NCBI GenBank assembly: GCA_002729315.1
Contig: PBTW01000072.1
Location: 1-38,670 of the forward strand
Direction of reading: 5' to 3'
Length of the DNA stretch: 38,670 nt
Source: Gammaproteobacteria bacterium
Lineage (GTDB): Bacteria > Pseudomonadota > Gammaproteobacteria > Pseudomonadales > Pseudohongiellaceae
This document shows, in pieces, positions 1-8,960 of the stretch. A program made the translations under genes and the position numbers. Below the pieces are notes generated by a model. That model was not told where the DNA came from and searched no databases. It saw only the letters and a program-made list of their open reading frames with translations. Position 1 is the first letter of the stretch; every line of letters begins with the position of its first letter.

Positions 1-120
1 AAAAACAAGTAGAACGATTATAAAACGGCGGCGAGCATTTTGCCGCTTACGTGTCACGCTGGGGTTGGTGCCCTTAGAAATCTGCTCGAGAATTTTCGGT
101 GTTTCTGGCTGATCGGTCAC
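1..120 (-). CDS. hemX: HemX-like membrane protein, N-terminal fragment
   Basis: The first 40 codons of a gene that runs off the left edge. It starts with GTG (118-120) 50 bases after the hemD stop, with GGCGGGA about 6 bases upstream; an in-frame TAG lies just before, so no longer start is possible. The product begins VTDQPETPK, carries a basic stretch (KRQNARRR) and then turns hydrophobic (FIIVLLVF). This is the topology of HemX, a single-span inner-membrane protein encoded after hemC-hemD in gammaproteobacteria. HemX is annotated as a uroporphyrinogen methyltransferase-like protein, but its role is not firmly known. The assignment rests mainly on position and topology. Confidence 0.7.
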   Translation of the reverse strand, partial: MTDQPETPKILEQISKGTNPSVTRKRQNARRRFIIVLLVF

Positions 121-170
121 AAAATATCCCGCCGTGCATCCCTAAATTTATGAACAGTTAATCGGCCTGC

Positions 171-971
171 TCAATGACCGCTCGAAAAGATTTTTTCTAG
201 AGCTGCCAGCATCATCTCGTCGCCCGCCCCACCTGCGGTATGGACGTTAAGAAAACCCAGTTCCCGAGCCTGTACCGCGACTCGATCAGAAGGAACCACC
301 AGAGGCATGGTGAACAGCTCATGCAGGTGCGCTTCAACAAGCTCCCCGAGCACAGCCAACGACTCGCCACTATGGACAGTCACCGCGCTCAATCCGCGAC
401 CCCGCAATTCGATCGCAACACGCGGGCCATCGTGTTGTTGGACCTGGCGCCGATAAAGCTCCCCATAATCAGTGAAAGCCCCTCTGCGGCGCAGCGTCTG
501 TGCAAGATACTCCCTTCCGCCGACGCCGCGAAGTATGAGGACCCTACGCCCCGCGATCTCATTCAGTGCAGGTAGCCTCAAAACGGCTTCACTGTCGCTC
601 CCGTCAACGGGGAACTCTACTTCGGCAGCGAGTATCTCTGCAAGCAGAGCTGCAGTGCCCTTTCCGAAAGTGATAAGCCGCTGCCTTACCGGCAGTTGAG
701 GCCAGTAATCGGCAATCAGTTCCGCACCAAATCTTGCAGCGTTCTGACTGACAAAAATGACGACGTCATAACGATCAAGCTCTTGAATTTTATCGCGGGC
801 CTGCTGGAGCTCAGCATCCGACAGCCGAAGTATGTCAATCAGAGGCAGACTTGCCCAGGACCCGCATCGAGCTTCAATAGCTCGTCGTAAAGAAGCTTGA
901 TGATGCTCCGCTCGAGTAATCAGAATAACCTGATCTTTCAGAAGGCGAGACAAGGTTGCATTCGGGTTCAT
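171..971 (-). CDS. hemD: Uroporphyrinogen-III synthase HemD
   Basis: A 266-residue protein, the usual length for HemD, which cyclises hydroxymethylbilane with inversion of ring D to give uroporphyrinogen III, the branch point to haem, sirohaem and cobalamin. The family is poorly conserved, but the typical two-lobed pattern is visible: VILITRAEHH at the N-terminus, VVIFVSQNAARF, VLILRGVGGREYL at the start of the second part of the bilobed fold, VTVHSGESL, and a final VPSDRVAVQARELGF-type segment. It starts 26 bases after the hemC stop and is followed by hemX, so hemC-hemD-hemX is probably one operon. No strong ribosome binding site precedes the ATG, which fits translational coupling to hemC. 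Function is confident because context and motifs agree. Confidence 0.92.
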   Translation of the reverse strand: MNPNATLSRLLKDQVILITRAEHHQASLRRAIEARCGSWASLPLIDILRLSDAELQQARDKIQELDRYDVVIFVSQNAARFGAELIADYWPQLPVRQRLITFGKGTAALLAEILAAEVEFPVDGSDSEAVLRLPALNEIAGRRVLILRGVGGREYLAQTLRRRGAFTDYGELYRRQVQQHDGPRVAIELRGRGLSAVTVHSGESLAVLGELVEAHLHELFTMPLVVPSDRVAVQARELGFLNVHTAGGAGDEMMLAALEKIFSSGH

Positions 972-997
972 CGCGGTAAAGGGTTACCTGCGCTGCT

Positions 998-1933
998 TCA
1001 TGTCATTGTCTCAATCGAATCGAGTATCGATCGGGCTCCCTGGGACAATAAATCCTCAGCGACACTGATTCCCAGTTGGCGGGCGTCCTGCGTCAGGCCC
1101 GACTTTTGACTACGATAGATGACTGAGCCATCCAGTGCGCCAACAAGCCCGCGCAGAAACACTCTGCCCTTATGTACTTCAGCGTAGCTGGCAATGGGCA
1201 CCTGACAGCCACCGTCCAGCCTCGCGTTTACCGCCCGTTCCGCAGATACCCGGATGGCACTTTCATGATGATGGAGGCACTGAATCAGCTCGAAGGTCTT
1301 TTCATCATCAGCACGGCATTCAATGCCTACCGCCCCTTGCCCACCTGCTGGCAAACTGAGATCAAATGAAAGTCGCTCACTAATCCGATGCTGAAGACCC
1401 AACCGAATCAAGCCCGCAGAAGCAAGAATTATCGCGTCATATTCACCGGCATCCAGCTTCCCGATGCGAGTACCGACGTTGCCCCTGAGATCACAGATTT
1501 GAATATCCGGTCTCTCAGACTGCAATTGACACTGACGGCGAAAACTGGAGGTACCCACACGCGCTCGATGTGGAAGCTGCAGCAGGGTTGGAAAATTAAT
1601 TGAGACGAAGGCATCAGCCGGGTCTTCTCTCTCGCAAACCACGGCGAGTTTCAACCCTTCCGGAAGGGACATCGGTACATCCTTCATTGAATGTACGGCA
1701 ATATCGGCACGCCCCTCCAGCATGGCCTTTTCAAGTTCTTTGACAAACAGGCCTTTTCCGCCCACTTTCGCCAGAGGAGAATTCAGAATCTGATCCCCGC
1801 GAGTGGTCATTGGAACCAGTTCAACGACGAGACTGTCATGATTTCTCTGCAAGGCATCCCTCACATAATTTGCCTGCCATAAGGCCAGCGGACTCTCTCG
1901 GGTTGCGATGCGTATTAGGTCGTGAGTGCTCAT
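998..1933 (-). CDS. hemC: Hydroxymethylbilane synthase (porphobilinogen deaminase)
   Basis: Polymerises four porphobilinogen units into hydroxymethylbilane in the cytoplasm, using a covalently bound dipyrromethane cofactor. I chose the ATG at 1933 ([20 protein letters not shown]), the normal family N-terminus, giving 311 residues; the open frame runs 46 codons further upstream, but those residues are not family-like and would run almost to argH. Visible motifs are HSMKDVP with catalytic Asp85, [12 protein letters not shown] (residues 127-138), LRGNVGTR (149-156) and GGCQVPI with the cofactor-attachment Cys243. It is the first gene of hemC-hemD-hemX and is divergent from argH. In Pseudomonas, algZ/fimS and algR lie between argH and hemC; here they are absent. 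Confidence 0.97.
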   Translation of the reverse strand: MSTHDLIRIATRESPLALWQANYVRDALQRNHDSLVVELVPMTTRGDQILNSPLAKVGGKGLFVKELEKAMLEGRADIAVHSMKDVPMSLPEGLKLAVVCEREDPADAFVSINFPTLLQLPHRARVGTSSFRRQCQLQSERPDIQICDLRGNVGTRIGKLDAGEYDAIILASAGLIRLGLQHRISERLSFDLSLPAGGQGAVGIECRADDEKTFELIQCLHHHESAIRVSAERAVNARLDGGCQVPIASYAEVHKGRVFLRGLVGALDGSVIYRSQKSGLTQDARQLGISVAEDLLSQGARSILDSIETMT

Positions 1934-1969
1934 GCCTTTATCGGAGAATTTACTAAGTGATTTATCGTC

Positions 1970-1998
1970 ATAGTAAAGTAAATCAGCCGGTTTGTCTG
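1970..1998 (-). promoter_or_regulatory. Candidate sigma-70 promoter for hemC
   Basis: On the minus strand TACTAT (1970-1975) lies 17 bases downstream of CAGACA (1993-1998), which matches TTGACA at four of six positions. It would start transcription about 45 bases before the hemC ATG. The elements are moderate and were found by eye only. Confidence 0.35.
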
Positions 1999-2021
1999 AC
2001 CGAGTTTTAACGCGGGGCCGC

Positions 2022-2050
2022 TTATTACCACTGTGGCAACTTGCTATAAT
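2022..2050 (+). promoter_or_regulatory. Extended -10 promoter for argH
   Basis: A perfect TATAAT (2045-2050) is directly preceded by TGC (2042-2044), forming an extended -10 element. A weak -35 (TTATTA, 2022-2027) lies 17 bases upstream. Transcription would start near 2057, about 25 bases before the argH ATG, leaving a very short leader. Confidence 0.6.
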
Positions 2051-2082
2051 CGCCTTCCACTCAGTCAACAAAGAGCGGCCTC

Positions 2083-3483
2083 ATGAGCGACAAATCCAGC
2101 GACACCCATAAACTGTGGGGTGGCAGGTTCACCGAATCAACAGATGAATTTGTCGAACGCTTCACTGCATCGGTCTCCTTTGACTACCGTCTCTATCCCT
2201 ATGACATTGAAGGTTCAATAGCCCACGCTCGTATGCTGCAGAAAGCCGGCATACTCACCCAAACAGAAGCTAGGGAAATCATTGAAGGACTGGAAGGCAT
2301 CCGCTCAGATATTGAGAGGGGGACCTTTAATTGGCAGGTTGCACTGGAAGATGTCCACATGAATATCGAAGCGGCTCTGACCAAACGAATTGGTGACACT
2401 GGCAAAAAGCTCCACACCGGCCGCTCTCGTAACGATCAGGTTGCCACTGACATTCGACTCTTCGTACGACATGAGATCGATCGTACGGCTGGCATCATTA
2501 GCGAACTCCAGGCGGCCCTGCTTGATCTAGCTGAGCGGGAAGCTGAGACAGTGATGCCGGGTTTTACGCATTTACAGACGGCTCAGCCTGTCAGTTTTGG
2601 CCATCATCTGCTAGCGTGGTTTGAAATGCTGGATCGGGACTATCAACGACTGATGGATTGCCGCAAACGAGTTAACCTATCACCACTGGGTGCCGCTGCC
2701 CTAGCGGGAACAACATTTCCGATTGACCGGCACTACACATCAGACTTGCTCGGTTTTTCCGCGCCTACGGCCAACTCATTGGACTCTGTCAGTGACAGGG
2801 ATTTCGCCATTGAACTGGCAGCTGCAGCAAGCATCATAATGACGCACCTATCTCGGTTTTCAGAAGAGTTGGTGCTTTGGATTTCTGCGCAATTTGACTT
2901 TATCCAGCTACCTGATCGGTTCTGTACCGGTTCATCAATAATGCCTCAAAAGAGAAATCCGGATGTCCCGGAACTCGTGAGAGGAAAAAGCGGTCGGGTC
3001 ATTGGGCATCTGATGGCTTTACTCAGCCTGATGAAATCTCAACCTCTCGCTTACAATAAAGACAATCAGGAAGACAAGGAGCCACTGTTCGATTTGCTTG
3101 ATACTTTACATGACTGCCTATCCGCTTATCTTGGCGTGATAACGGCAATAGAGTGCAACCGGGACAACATGCGAAAGGCTGCCATGAAAGGCTATGCTAC
3201 TGCGACTGATCTGGCGGATTACCTGGTCAAGAAGGGGCTTCCGTTTCGGGACGCGCACGAGATTGTTGGCCAAGCAGTCGCGTCAGCCATTGGGCAGAAG
3301 AAGGATCTCTGCGAACTGTCCCTGGAAGAGCTGAGGGGCTTCTACGCCGAAATCGACGAAGAAGTATTTGAATGCCTAACTCTTGAGGGTTCACTCAACG
3401 CGCGAGACCATTTCGGAGGCACAGCCCCCAAGCGAGTACTTCGGGCCATCAACACGGCGAGAGATCAGCTGGCGCGGCGATAG
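2083..3483 (+). CDS. argH: Argininosuccinate lyase
   Basis: The last step of arginine synthesis: argininosuccinate is split into arginine and fumarate by a cytoplasmic homotetramer of the fumarase/aspartase superfamily. The 466-residue length is normal. Signatures are LWGGRF (residues 11-16), [10 protein letters not shown] (111-120), FTHLQTAQP with the conserved His163, and the superfamily loop [12 protein letters not shown] (283-294) containing the catalytic serine. The ATG at 2083 gives [16 protein letters not shown], the typical start. It is monocistronic: a promoter lies in the 149-base divergent gap with hemC, and the gene ends 51 bases from the convergent protease gene. The first enzyme of the same pathway, argA, appears broken at 29669-30989. 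Confidence 0.98.
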   Translation: MSDKSSDTHKLWGGRFTESTDEFVERFTASVSFDYRLYPYDIEGSIAHARMLQKAGILTQTEAREIIEGLEGIRSDIERGTFNWQVALEDVHMNIEAALTKRIGDTGKKLHTGRSRNDQVATDIRLFVRHEIDRTAGIISELQAALLDLAEREAETVMPGFTHLQTAQPVSFGHHLLAWFEMLDRDYQRLMDCRKRVNLSPLGAAALAGTTFPIDRHYTSDLLGFSAPTANSLDSVSDRDFAIELAAAASIIMTHLSRFSEELVLWISAQFDFIQLPDRFCTGSSIMPQKRNPDVPELVRGKSGRVIGHLMALLSLMKSQPLAYNKDNQEDKEPLFDLLDTLHDCLSAYLGVITAIECNRDNMRKAAMKGYATATDLADYLVKKGLPFRDAHEIVGQAVASAIGQKKDLCELSLEELRGFYAEIDEEVFECLTLEGSLNARDHFGGTAPKRVLRAINTARDQLARR

Positions 3484-3534
3484 TTGCCGGTTCTAACTGA
3501 AACCATCGCTTCCGAAAACACTCAAAAGGGCAAA

Positions 3535-4617
3535 TCAGGGTGACGGCGGGGCCTGCAACTCTATCTCATATTCCAGTACTCGATTATCCCGCCGCGTGGT
3601 GACAGTAACACGATCTCCTGCGCGCTTGTTTTCGAGAAATGCCGCAAGGTCATTTTCGTTACTGATTGATTCTTCGTCGAGACGGACGATCACGTCACCG
3701 AGGCGAATTCGCCCTCCATCGACACGGGTCAAGCCTCGCATGCCGAGCCGCTCGGATTCACCACCCGCGATGGTGTCCAACACAATCACGCCGTCAATCT
3801 TCCACAGGCGCCTGTAATACTCGGCCTGAGGAAGCAAATTAATGCCGAGAATCGGTGTTTGTATGCGGCCGAACTGGATGAGCTCTGGCACAATGCGGTT
3901 TACCGTATTGGCAGGAATCGCGAAACCGATACCACTGCTGCCTCCGCTCGGACTGTAAATCGCCGTATTAACGCCTACCAATTCTCCCAGCGAATTCAGC
4001 AGAGGCCCTCCGGAGTTCCCAGGATTTATTGCGGCATCGGTCTGAATCACATCCGATATTTTGCGGCGGGTTACCGAATCAATTTCCCGACCAAGGGCGC
4101 TGACCACACCGACAGTCATTGTGGTGTCAAGGCCGAAAGGGTTACCAATCGCAACCACCTTACGGCCCACCTCCAACAAAGAAGAGTCTCCCGGTACAAT
4201 CGGAATCAGCGCCACATTATCCGCCTCAATCTTCAGCACAGCCAGATCATGGTTGGGAGCAACACCCACCGGTATAGCGTCAAAGGTCATCCCATCCTGG
4301 AGAGTGACGAGCACCCGATCTGCCTGCTGCACCACGTGGAAGTTGGTCACAATATGTCCCTGCGTATCCCAGACAAAACCGGTGCCGCTGCCTTGAGGTA
4401 CATCCTGGGGATTGAGAGAGTAAAATGACCTGACCCTCCGGGCATTGGTGATATTGACAACCGAAGGACTGGTTCGTTTAAAGATCTCAATGTTGTTGGC
4501 TTCATCGTCCGTACTGAAGTGCGCATAGTCTTGGGACTGCGCCGCTCCAGCGGTAGCACAAAAACAAAGCAATGCGCCAGAGATCAGTCTCCCTGTAAGC
4601 GTGTGGAAAATTCTCAA
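3535..4617 (-). CDS. Periplasmic Deg/HtrA-type serine protease (S1C) with one PDZ domain
   Basis: A 360-residue trypsin-like protease. Residues 1-26 form a signal peptide (hydrophobic LISGALLCFCATAGAA) with likely cleavage after Ala-Ala, so the protein should be soluble in the periplasm rather than membrane-anchored like DegS. The triad is His94 (GHIVTNFHVV), Asp124 (NHDLAVLKI) and Ser202 (NPGNSGGPL). A single PDZ domain occupies roughly residues 250-355 (RLGDVIVRLDEESISNENDL). The N-terminal block DVPQGSGTGFVWDTQGHIVT resembles cyanobacterial Hho and chloroplast Deg1 proteases more than E. coli DegP, from memory. It is divergent from a response regulator/kinase pair across 283 bases, so stress control by that pair is possible but unproven. 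Confidence 0.93.
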   Translation of the reverse strand: MRIFHTLTGRLISGALLCFCATAGAAQSQDYAHFSTDDEANNIEIFKRTSPSVVNITNARRVRSFYSLNPQDVPQGSGTGFVWDTQGHIVTNFHVVQQADRVLVTLQDGMTFDAIPVGVAPNHDLAVLKIEADNVALIPIVPGDSSLLEVGRKVVAIGNPFGLDTTMTVGVVSALGREIDSVTRRKISDVIQTDAAINPGNSGGPLLNSLGELVGVNTAIYSPSGGSSGIGFAIPANTVNRIVPELIQFGRIQTPILGINLLPQAEYYRRLWKIDGVIVLDTIAGGESERLGMRGLTRVDGGRIRLGDVIVRLDEESISNENDLAAFLENKRAGDRVTVTTRRDNRVLEYEIELQAPPSP

Positions 4618-4835
4618 AACGGGTTTCCTCGCCTAAATATACCTAGAAAGGTAATGGGTCTTATCGATGGAAATTCAAGACCTCAGAGAAGCCAGGCCCG
4701 TCTGCCGAGACTTCATATAAACCGTTCGCAGCCCTTTTTGCCGTCAAGCAGAATAATTCAAGCGCAGAGAAATCAGGCGTATGCAAAAAGAGGCGGCTTT
4801 ATCGAGCCGGTCACTCCATGAATTTCAGTCTTTTG

Positions 4836-4864
4836 TTTACAATTGATTTCGCGAAATCTTATTC
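4836..4864 (+). promoter_or_regulatory. Two-component operon promoter with a palindromic operator
   Basis: TTTACA (4836-4841) is a five-of-six -35. The next 17 bases end with a perfect 14-bp palindrome, GATTTCGCGAAATC (4845-4858), followed directly by a weak -10 (TTATTC, 4859-4864). A dimeric regulator bound there would sit under RNA polymerase, the usual position for repression. It lies about 37 bases before the response regulator ATG. OmpR-family regulators normally bind direct repeats, so the binder may be another protein. Confidence 0.5.
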
Positions 4865-4900
4865 GTACCATGGCTGAATTCTTTAAGGAAATTCAACACG

Positions 4901-5599
4901 ATGAAGCAAATTCTGATCATTGACGATGACGAGAAATTAGGCAAATTGCTTGTACAGTATTTGGAACGTTACGACATGCAAGCTCATGTCGCCATAACCC
5001 CAAGCAAGGGTTTCGAAATGATTAAGCAGATTAAGCCCGACCTGTTGATTCTCGACGTCATGCTTCCGGAGAAGGATGGCTTTGAAATTTGCCGGGAAAT
5101 ACGCGCCAAGTCTTCAATTTTCGGACAGCTTCCGATCCTCATGCTGACTGCCCACGCTGAGGTCACCGATCGTATCGTGGGTCTTGAGCTTGGTGCAGAC
5201 GATTATCTGCCCAAGCCATTTGAACCGAGGGAACTAGTAGCTCGCATACATAATATCCTCCGCCGTAGCAGTGACGACAACATTGTACGTGAGATAAAAC
5301 CGGTAATTGGACTGGACGTTGATACTTCTCGACGTGAAGTCAAACTGGATGGCTCTATGCTCGATCTCACAACTATGGAATATGAGTTACTCATACTCTT
5401 CATGCAATTCCCGAACAAAACGTTCACCCGCGACGAGCTCATGAACCGATTGCGCGGGATAGATGCCGAATTGTTCTCCAGAGCGGTTGACACACTCGTG
5501 AGCCGCTTGCGACATAAGTTAAAAGACACATCGAAGACCCCTCGGTTTATTAAGACGGTGTGGGGGCGTGGTTATACTTTCGTCGGCGAGCAACTATGA
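4901..5599 (+). CDS. OmpR-family response regulator
   Basis: A 232-residue two-domain regulator. The receiver domain (about 1-120) has the acidic pocket Asp8-Asp10, phosphoacceptor Asp52 (LLILDVMLPEKDG), Thr83 (MLTAHAE) and Lys105 (DDYLPKPFEP). The C-terminal winged-helix DNA-binding domain (about 135-230) carries the family signature TFTRDELMNRLRG and ends with the usual IKTVWGRGYTFV. It should be phosphorylated by the kinase encoded next, whose ATG overlaps its stop codon. Overall it resembles the CpxR/RstA subgroup, but the target genes cannot be told from sequence; the divergent periplasmic protease is the nearest candidate. Confidence 0.96.
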   Translation: MKQILIIDDDEKLGKLLVQYLERYDMQAHVAITPSKGFEMIKQIKPDLLILDVMLPEKDGFEICREIRAKSSIFGQLPILMLTAHAEVTDRIVGLELGADDYLPKPFEPRELVARIHNILRRSSDDNIVREIKPVIGLDVDTSRREVKLDGSMLDLTTMEYELLILFMQFPNKTFTRDELMNRLRGIDAELFSRAVDTLVSRLRHKLKDTSKTPRFIKTVWGRGYTFVGEQL

Positions 5600-6927
5600 C
5601 GGCACTTTTACGGTACGTAAAAAAATCTCTATTTGTCAGACTGTTGTTAATCTTTGGCTTCACCGTCATCAGTTTTTTTCTGATTATTTCCCTATCACTT
5701 CGAGCAGTCAATCAGACCGCAATCACCATTGAAACCATTCCGGATTTTTACATGCGGAATGTGGAATCCATCATCGAAGACATTGGCACGCCACCTAACC
5801 TAAGTAATGCCATGCGACTTGCAGAAGAGCTTGATTGGACTATCAATATCCGCAATCCGATTATGCGGTGGAGCTCCGATCCGGACAACCGTCTTAATGT
5901 TGATGCGTCCAACTTCAGCAGAAATATTACTGCCGACGCGGAAGTTCGCACGATTGACAATGAGGACATCATTCGGGTGAACCGAGGCGGCTATGACTTC
6001 TATCTCTACCAACGCTCTTTAAATGAGAGCAACATCAATTTCTTTGTCGTTTACATGGGAGCTGCTCTCGCTGCCATCGTGCTTTTCCTGAATTATTTCA
6101 TGGTCAATCGACTGCTGGACCCAGTGAGAATGCTCAAGAAAGGCGCCGAGAGAATTGAAAAAGGCGACCTCAGCTATAGGGTCCAGAGCAACCGTCAGGA
6201 TGAACTGGGTGAACTTACGGAGAGTATCAACCACATGGCCGACTCGCTGCAGTCGATGCTTGAAGCAAAGCGCCAGCTTCTGATGGCCATTAGCCACGAA
6301 TTGCGTACTCCGATCACTAAAGCCAAGCTGAGATTGGAATTCATGCCGGAAAGTGATGAGAAAGAACAGCTCCGGGAGGACATTGACGAGATCGACCTGC
6401 TCATTTCGGATCTGCTCGAAACGGAACGGCTGAATAATGAGCATGCCGTACTCGCAGAAGAGTCCGTATTTATCTCCGAATTCGTGTGCGGCGTGTCAGA
6501 ACAATTTCAGGACTATGCAGGAGGACTCAAGATCGAATGCCCCGAAGAAGACAGAGAATTTTTGATCGATCGACTCCGCATGCGTTTACTCATCACCAAC
6601 CTGTTGAACAACGCCATTCGGCACGGCAAAGGACGCCCTATCAGCGTCGCTCTCTCCTTCTTCGAAGAACGAGCCATTGTTGAGGTGATAGATCAGGGTG
6701 AGGGGATTGCCGAGGAACATCTCGACCGGATCAGCGAGCCTTTTTACAGGGCCGACAGTGCCCGACAGCGGAACACCGGCGGGTTTGGGCTTGGACTCTA
6801 TCTTTGCCGATTAATCGCGCAGGCTCATGGCGGCGAGCTTATTATTCGCAGCAAACTGGGAGAAGGGACCCATATCTCGGTTAATCTTCCCCCTGCCCCC
6901 CAGACAGTAAGTAAAGTGGAATTCTGA
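5596..6927 (+). CDS. Membrane sensor histidine kinase
   Basis: A 443-residue kinase whose ATG at 5596 overlaps the regulator stop (ATGA), the classic sign of translational coupling; the open frame continues upstream, but only inside the regulator gene. Order of parts: TM1 (about residues 11-34), a roughly 110-residue periplasmic sensor region (about 35-148), TM2 (about 149-171), HAMP (about 172-225), HisKA with phosphoacceptor His234 (ISHELRTPI), then the ATPase domain with N box TNLLNNAIRHG (334-344), G1 DQGEGI (366-371), F box EPFYRAD (381-387) and G2 GGFGLGLYL (395-403). The architecture matches CpxA/RstB-type kinases. The signal is unknown; a small periplasmic domain next to a periplasmic protease suggests envelope sensing. 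It ends 6 bases from the convergent gene. Confidence 0.95.
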   Translation: MTALLRYVKKSLFVRLLLIFGFTVISFFLIISLSLRAVNQTAITIETIPDFYMRNVESIIEDIGTPPNLSNAMRLAEELDWTINIRNPIMRWSSDPDNRLNVDASNFSRNITADAEVRTIDNEDIIRVNRGGYDFYLYQRSLNESNINFFVVYMGAALAAIVLFLNYFMVNRLLDPVRMLKKGAERIEKGDLSYRVQSNRQDELGELTESINHMADSLQSMLEAKRQLLMAISHELRTPITKAKLRLEFMPESDEKEQLREDIDEIDLLISDLLETERLNNEHAVLAEESVFISEFVCGVSEQFQDYAGGLKIECPEEDREFLIDRLRMRLLITNLLNNAIRHGKGRPISVALSFFEERAIVEVIDQGEGIAEEHLDRISEPFYRADSARQRNTGGFGLGLYLCRLIAQAHGGELIIRSKLGEGTHISVNLPPAPQTVSKVEF

Positions 6928-6933
6928 CGCGGG

Positions 6934-8949
6934 CTATGCTCCCAAGGCCGAGCGACGACGCCTCAGTCGGGCGTAGTGAGCGAGTAGCGCAAAAGCGGTT
7001 AACAAAACGGGCACCAAGACAGTGTTGATCGCCTTTAGATTCGCTCCTAGTTGATCGATATCCTCAGTCAACTGGAACTGAACGTCGCGCAGCCGCCTGC
7101 GAGTATCCAGCATTTCACCGTTAAAACGATCTATTTCGACTTGTATCTCTGGCGTCAGTTGCCCAAGCGGATTACCATCTTCATCCTGATTGAGTTCAGC
7201 TAAAGCGGCCTCTGTCTCTGACAATCGGTTGAGCAAGTCTGCTTCTTCGGTTCGCAGACGGTCGTCTGCCTCCCGCTGCAGTGCGATGACACGTGTAAAC
7301 GGCCGAGAATAAGTTCCACGGCTTCGTATACTGACTAGATCAGCGCCTCCGCTAAGATTATCAAGACTATTGATCAACAGGTCACCATTGTTTGCGAAAG
7401 GCTGCGGGATCCGCTGGCCTAGAAATTGTGCGACCTGCACCCAAAGCCTGTCAGTCAGGAAATCAGTATCTGAAAACAAGACAATATTTGCTGGGCCCTG
7501 AGTTGTCGCCAGATGAATATCTGCTGGCTCCTCTTCAGAGATCTCGGTAGCATCGGTTTCAGAGGTGGCAGCGTTATCGGAGGAAGCGATGCTTGGTAGG
7601 GCCTGCGAAACTTCCGCGTCCTCTTGTTCATCAGAGGCCGTGTCCTCTGGAATCTCAGGTCGGCCTTCAGGGAAGGCAGAAGTGATTTCACCGCTGACTC
7701 GGGCGGCGAGCACATAGCTCATATCCTGGGATTGAAATTCATCGAACAGAATCGAGGGGTCCGTAATATTTTCGACCAACGCTGCATCCATTAGCATCGC
7801 GTCAGACGATGAACGTATCAGTGGCTCAAAAGTTGTGGTTGCACCGTCCGACTGGGACAAGGCGCCGGCAGATGCAAAATTGACGGTTTCAAGACGGCTG
7901 GTGATGATATCTTCCTGATCAAAATTTTCTCGCGGTACGCCGATCATGCCAAGGTGCGGCATGGGTCTTTCGTTCTGGCTCATTCTCACACGCAAAGCTA
8001 GCTCATTGTCCGCCAAGACTTTACCATCTTGAAATTCGACCCCCCAAGCAGACAACAACACATCAAGGTCTGATCCCATACCCGCGGGAATCATCGCACC
8101 CTGCGGAGATCGTGTCACAAGAGAATCTGCGTTAGGGTCAAGAAAGACAATCGCTTGCCCACCCTTCATGACGTGCTGATCTATCGAGTAAAGCATCGCA
8201 TCGGTAAGTTCCTGAGGATGGACGATCATCAGTATATCCACGTCTTCCTCAATGCTGCTGGAGGTAATGTCGATGCGGCGCACATCGTAGAGCTGACGTA
8301 TCATTTCCATGACAAACCACGGTGAGGTCGCCTGGCCTGTTAACGGATTAAACCCTCCATCAATGTCCAGTTCAGTGATTAGGCCGATCACCGTGCGCTC
8401 TGGCGTATTCACTGAGGAGATTAGCTTCATGAATTCATACTCCAGAAACTGTTCCTGGTCGGGGCGAATGAGAGGTAGTGCTTCAACAGCAGTGGGAGCC
8501 AATGGATTATAATCGGCCTGATCCACGACCTGAGAGGCTACCAGCCCAAAATAGATGGATTCACCACCCTGACTCACCGGAACCGCTCGTATGCCAAACT
8601 GAGTCGCCAGATCTTCTTCTTCTGAGAAAGGTTCCGGATCGATAACGTTCAGAGTTAAGTTTCCCTCACTTGCGAAGGCAATCTCTTCCAATAATTCCTG
8701 CACCCTGCGGCCATAAGCCCGGATCTGAGGCTGATCTTCTGTGGCGCTTTCGGAGTAAAAGAAGCGCAGCTCTATTGGCGTTTCCAGATTGCTTACAATA
8801 CTCCGCGTTCCATCAGAAAGGGTATAGAGCCTGTCCTCGGTGAGGTCAATACGCAAACCGGGTAGCATCGTAATCCCGATGACACTGACTATCACTCCCC
8901 CAAAAATGCCTGCCAGGCCGGCAGATGAAAAAAGAGCTTTGTTATTCAC
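6934..8949 (-). CDS. GldG-like ABC-transporter auxiliary protein
   Basis: A 671-residue protein of the GldG / ABC_transp_aux type: TM helix at about residues 10-30, then the family block DLTEDRLYTLSDGTRSI (35-51), a large extracytoplasmic region resembling an intraflagellar-transport/GldG fold, an acidic low-complexity linker (about 424-480, rich in Glu, Asp, Ser and Ala), a charged coiled-coil (about 557-640) and a C-terminal TM helix (about 641-659) ending in RLRRRR. I chose the GTG at 8949, 7 bases after a perfect AGGAGG; a neighbouring GTG at 8952 is the alternative. The longer open frame would overlap the permease gene. It is the last gene of an ATPase-permease-auxiliary operon. In the related clusters I know, a DUF4340 gene follows; here a convergent kinase does. 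Substrate unknown. Confidence 0.85.
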   Translation of the reverse strand: MNNKALFSSAGLAGIFGGVIVSVIGITMLPGLRIDLTEDRLYTLSDGTRSIVSNLETPIELRFFYSESATEDQPQIRAYGRRVQELLEEIAFASEGNLTLNVIDPEPFSEEEDLATQFGIRAVPVSQGGESIYFGLVASQVVDQADYNPLAPTAVEALPLIRPDQEQFLEYEFMKLISSVNTPERTVIGLITELDIDGGFNPLTGQATSPWFVMEMIRQLYDVRRIDITSSSIEEDVDILMIVHPQELTDAMLYSIDQHVMKGGQAIVFLDPNADSLVTRSPQGAMIPAGMGSDLDVLLSAWGVEFQDGKVLADNELALRVRMSQNERPMPHLGMIGVPRENFDQEDIITSRLETVNFASAGALSQSDGATTTFEPLIRSSSDAMLMDAALVENITDPSILFDEFQSQDMSYVLAARVSGEITSAFPEGRPEIPEDTASDEQEDAEVSQALPSIASSDNAATSETDATEISEEEPADIHLATTQGPANIVLFSDTDFLTDRLWVQVAQFLGQRIPQPFANNGDLLINSLDNLSGGADLVSIRSRGTYSRPFTRVIALQREADDRLRTEEADLLNRLSETEAALAELNQDEDGNPLGQLTPEIQVEIDRFNGEMLDTRRRLRDVQFQLTEDIDQLGANLKAINTVLVPVLLTAFALLAHYARLRRRRSALGA

Positions 8950-8960
8950 CACAATCCCTC

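Noticed and set aside
4785-4809. Terminator on the minus strand (CGGCT/AGCCG stem followed by TTTTT)
   Set aside because: The stem is only 5 bp with four bases between stem and T-run, and no minus-strand gene ends there.
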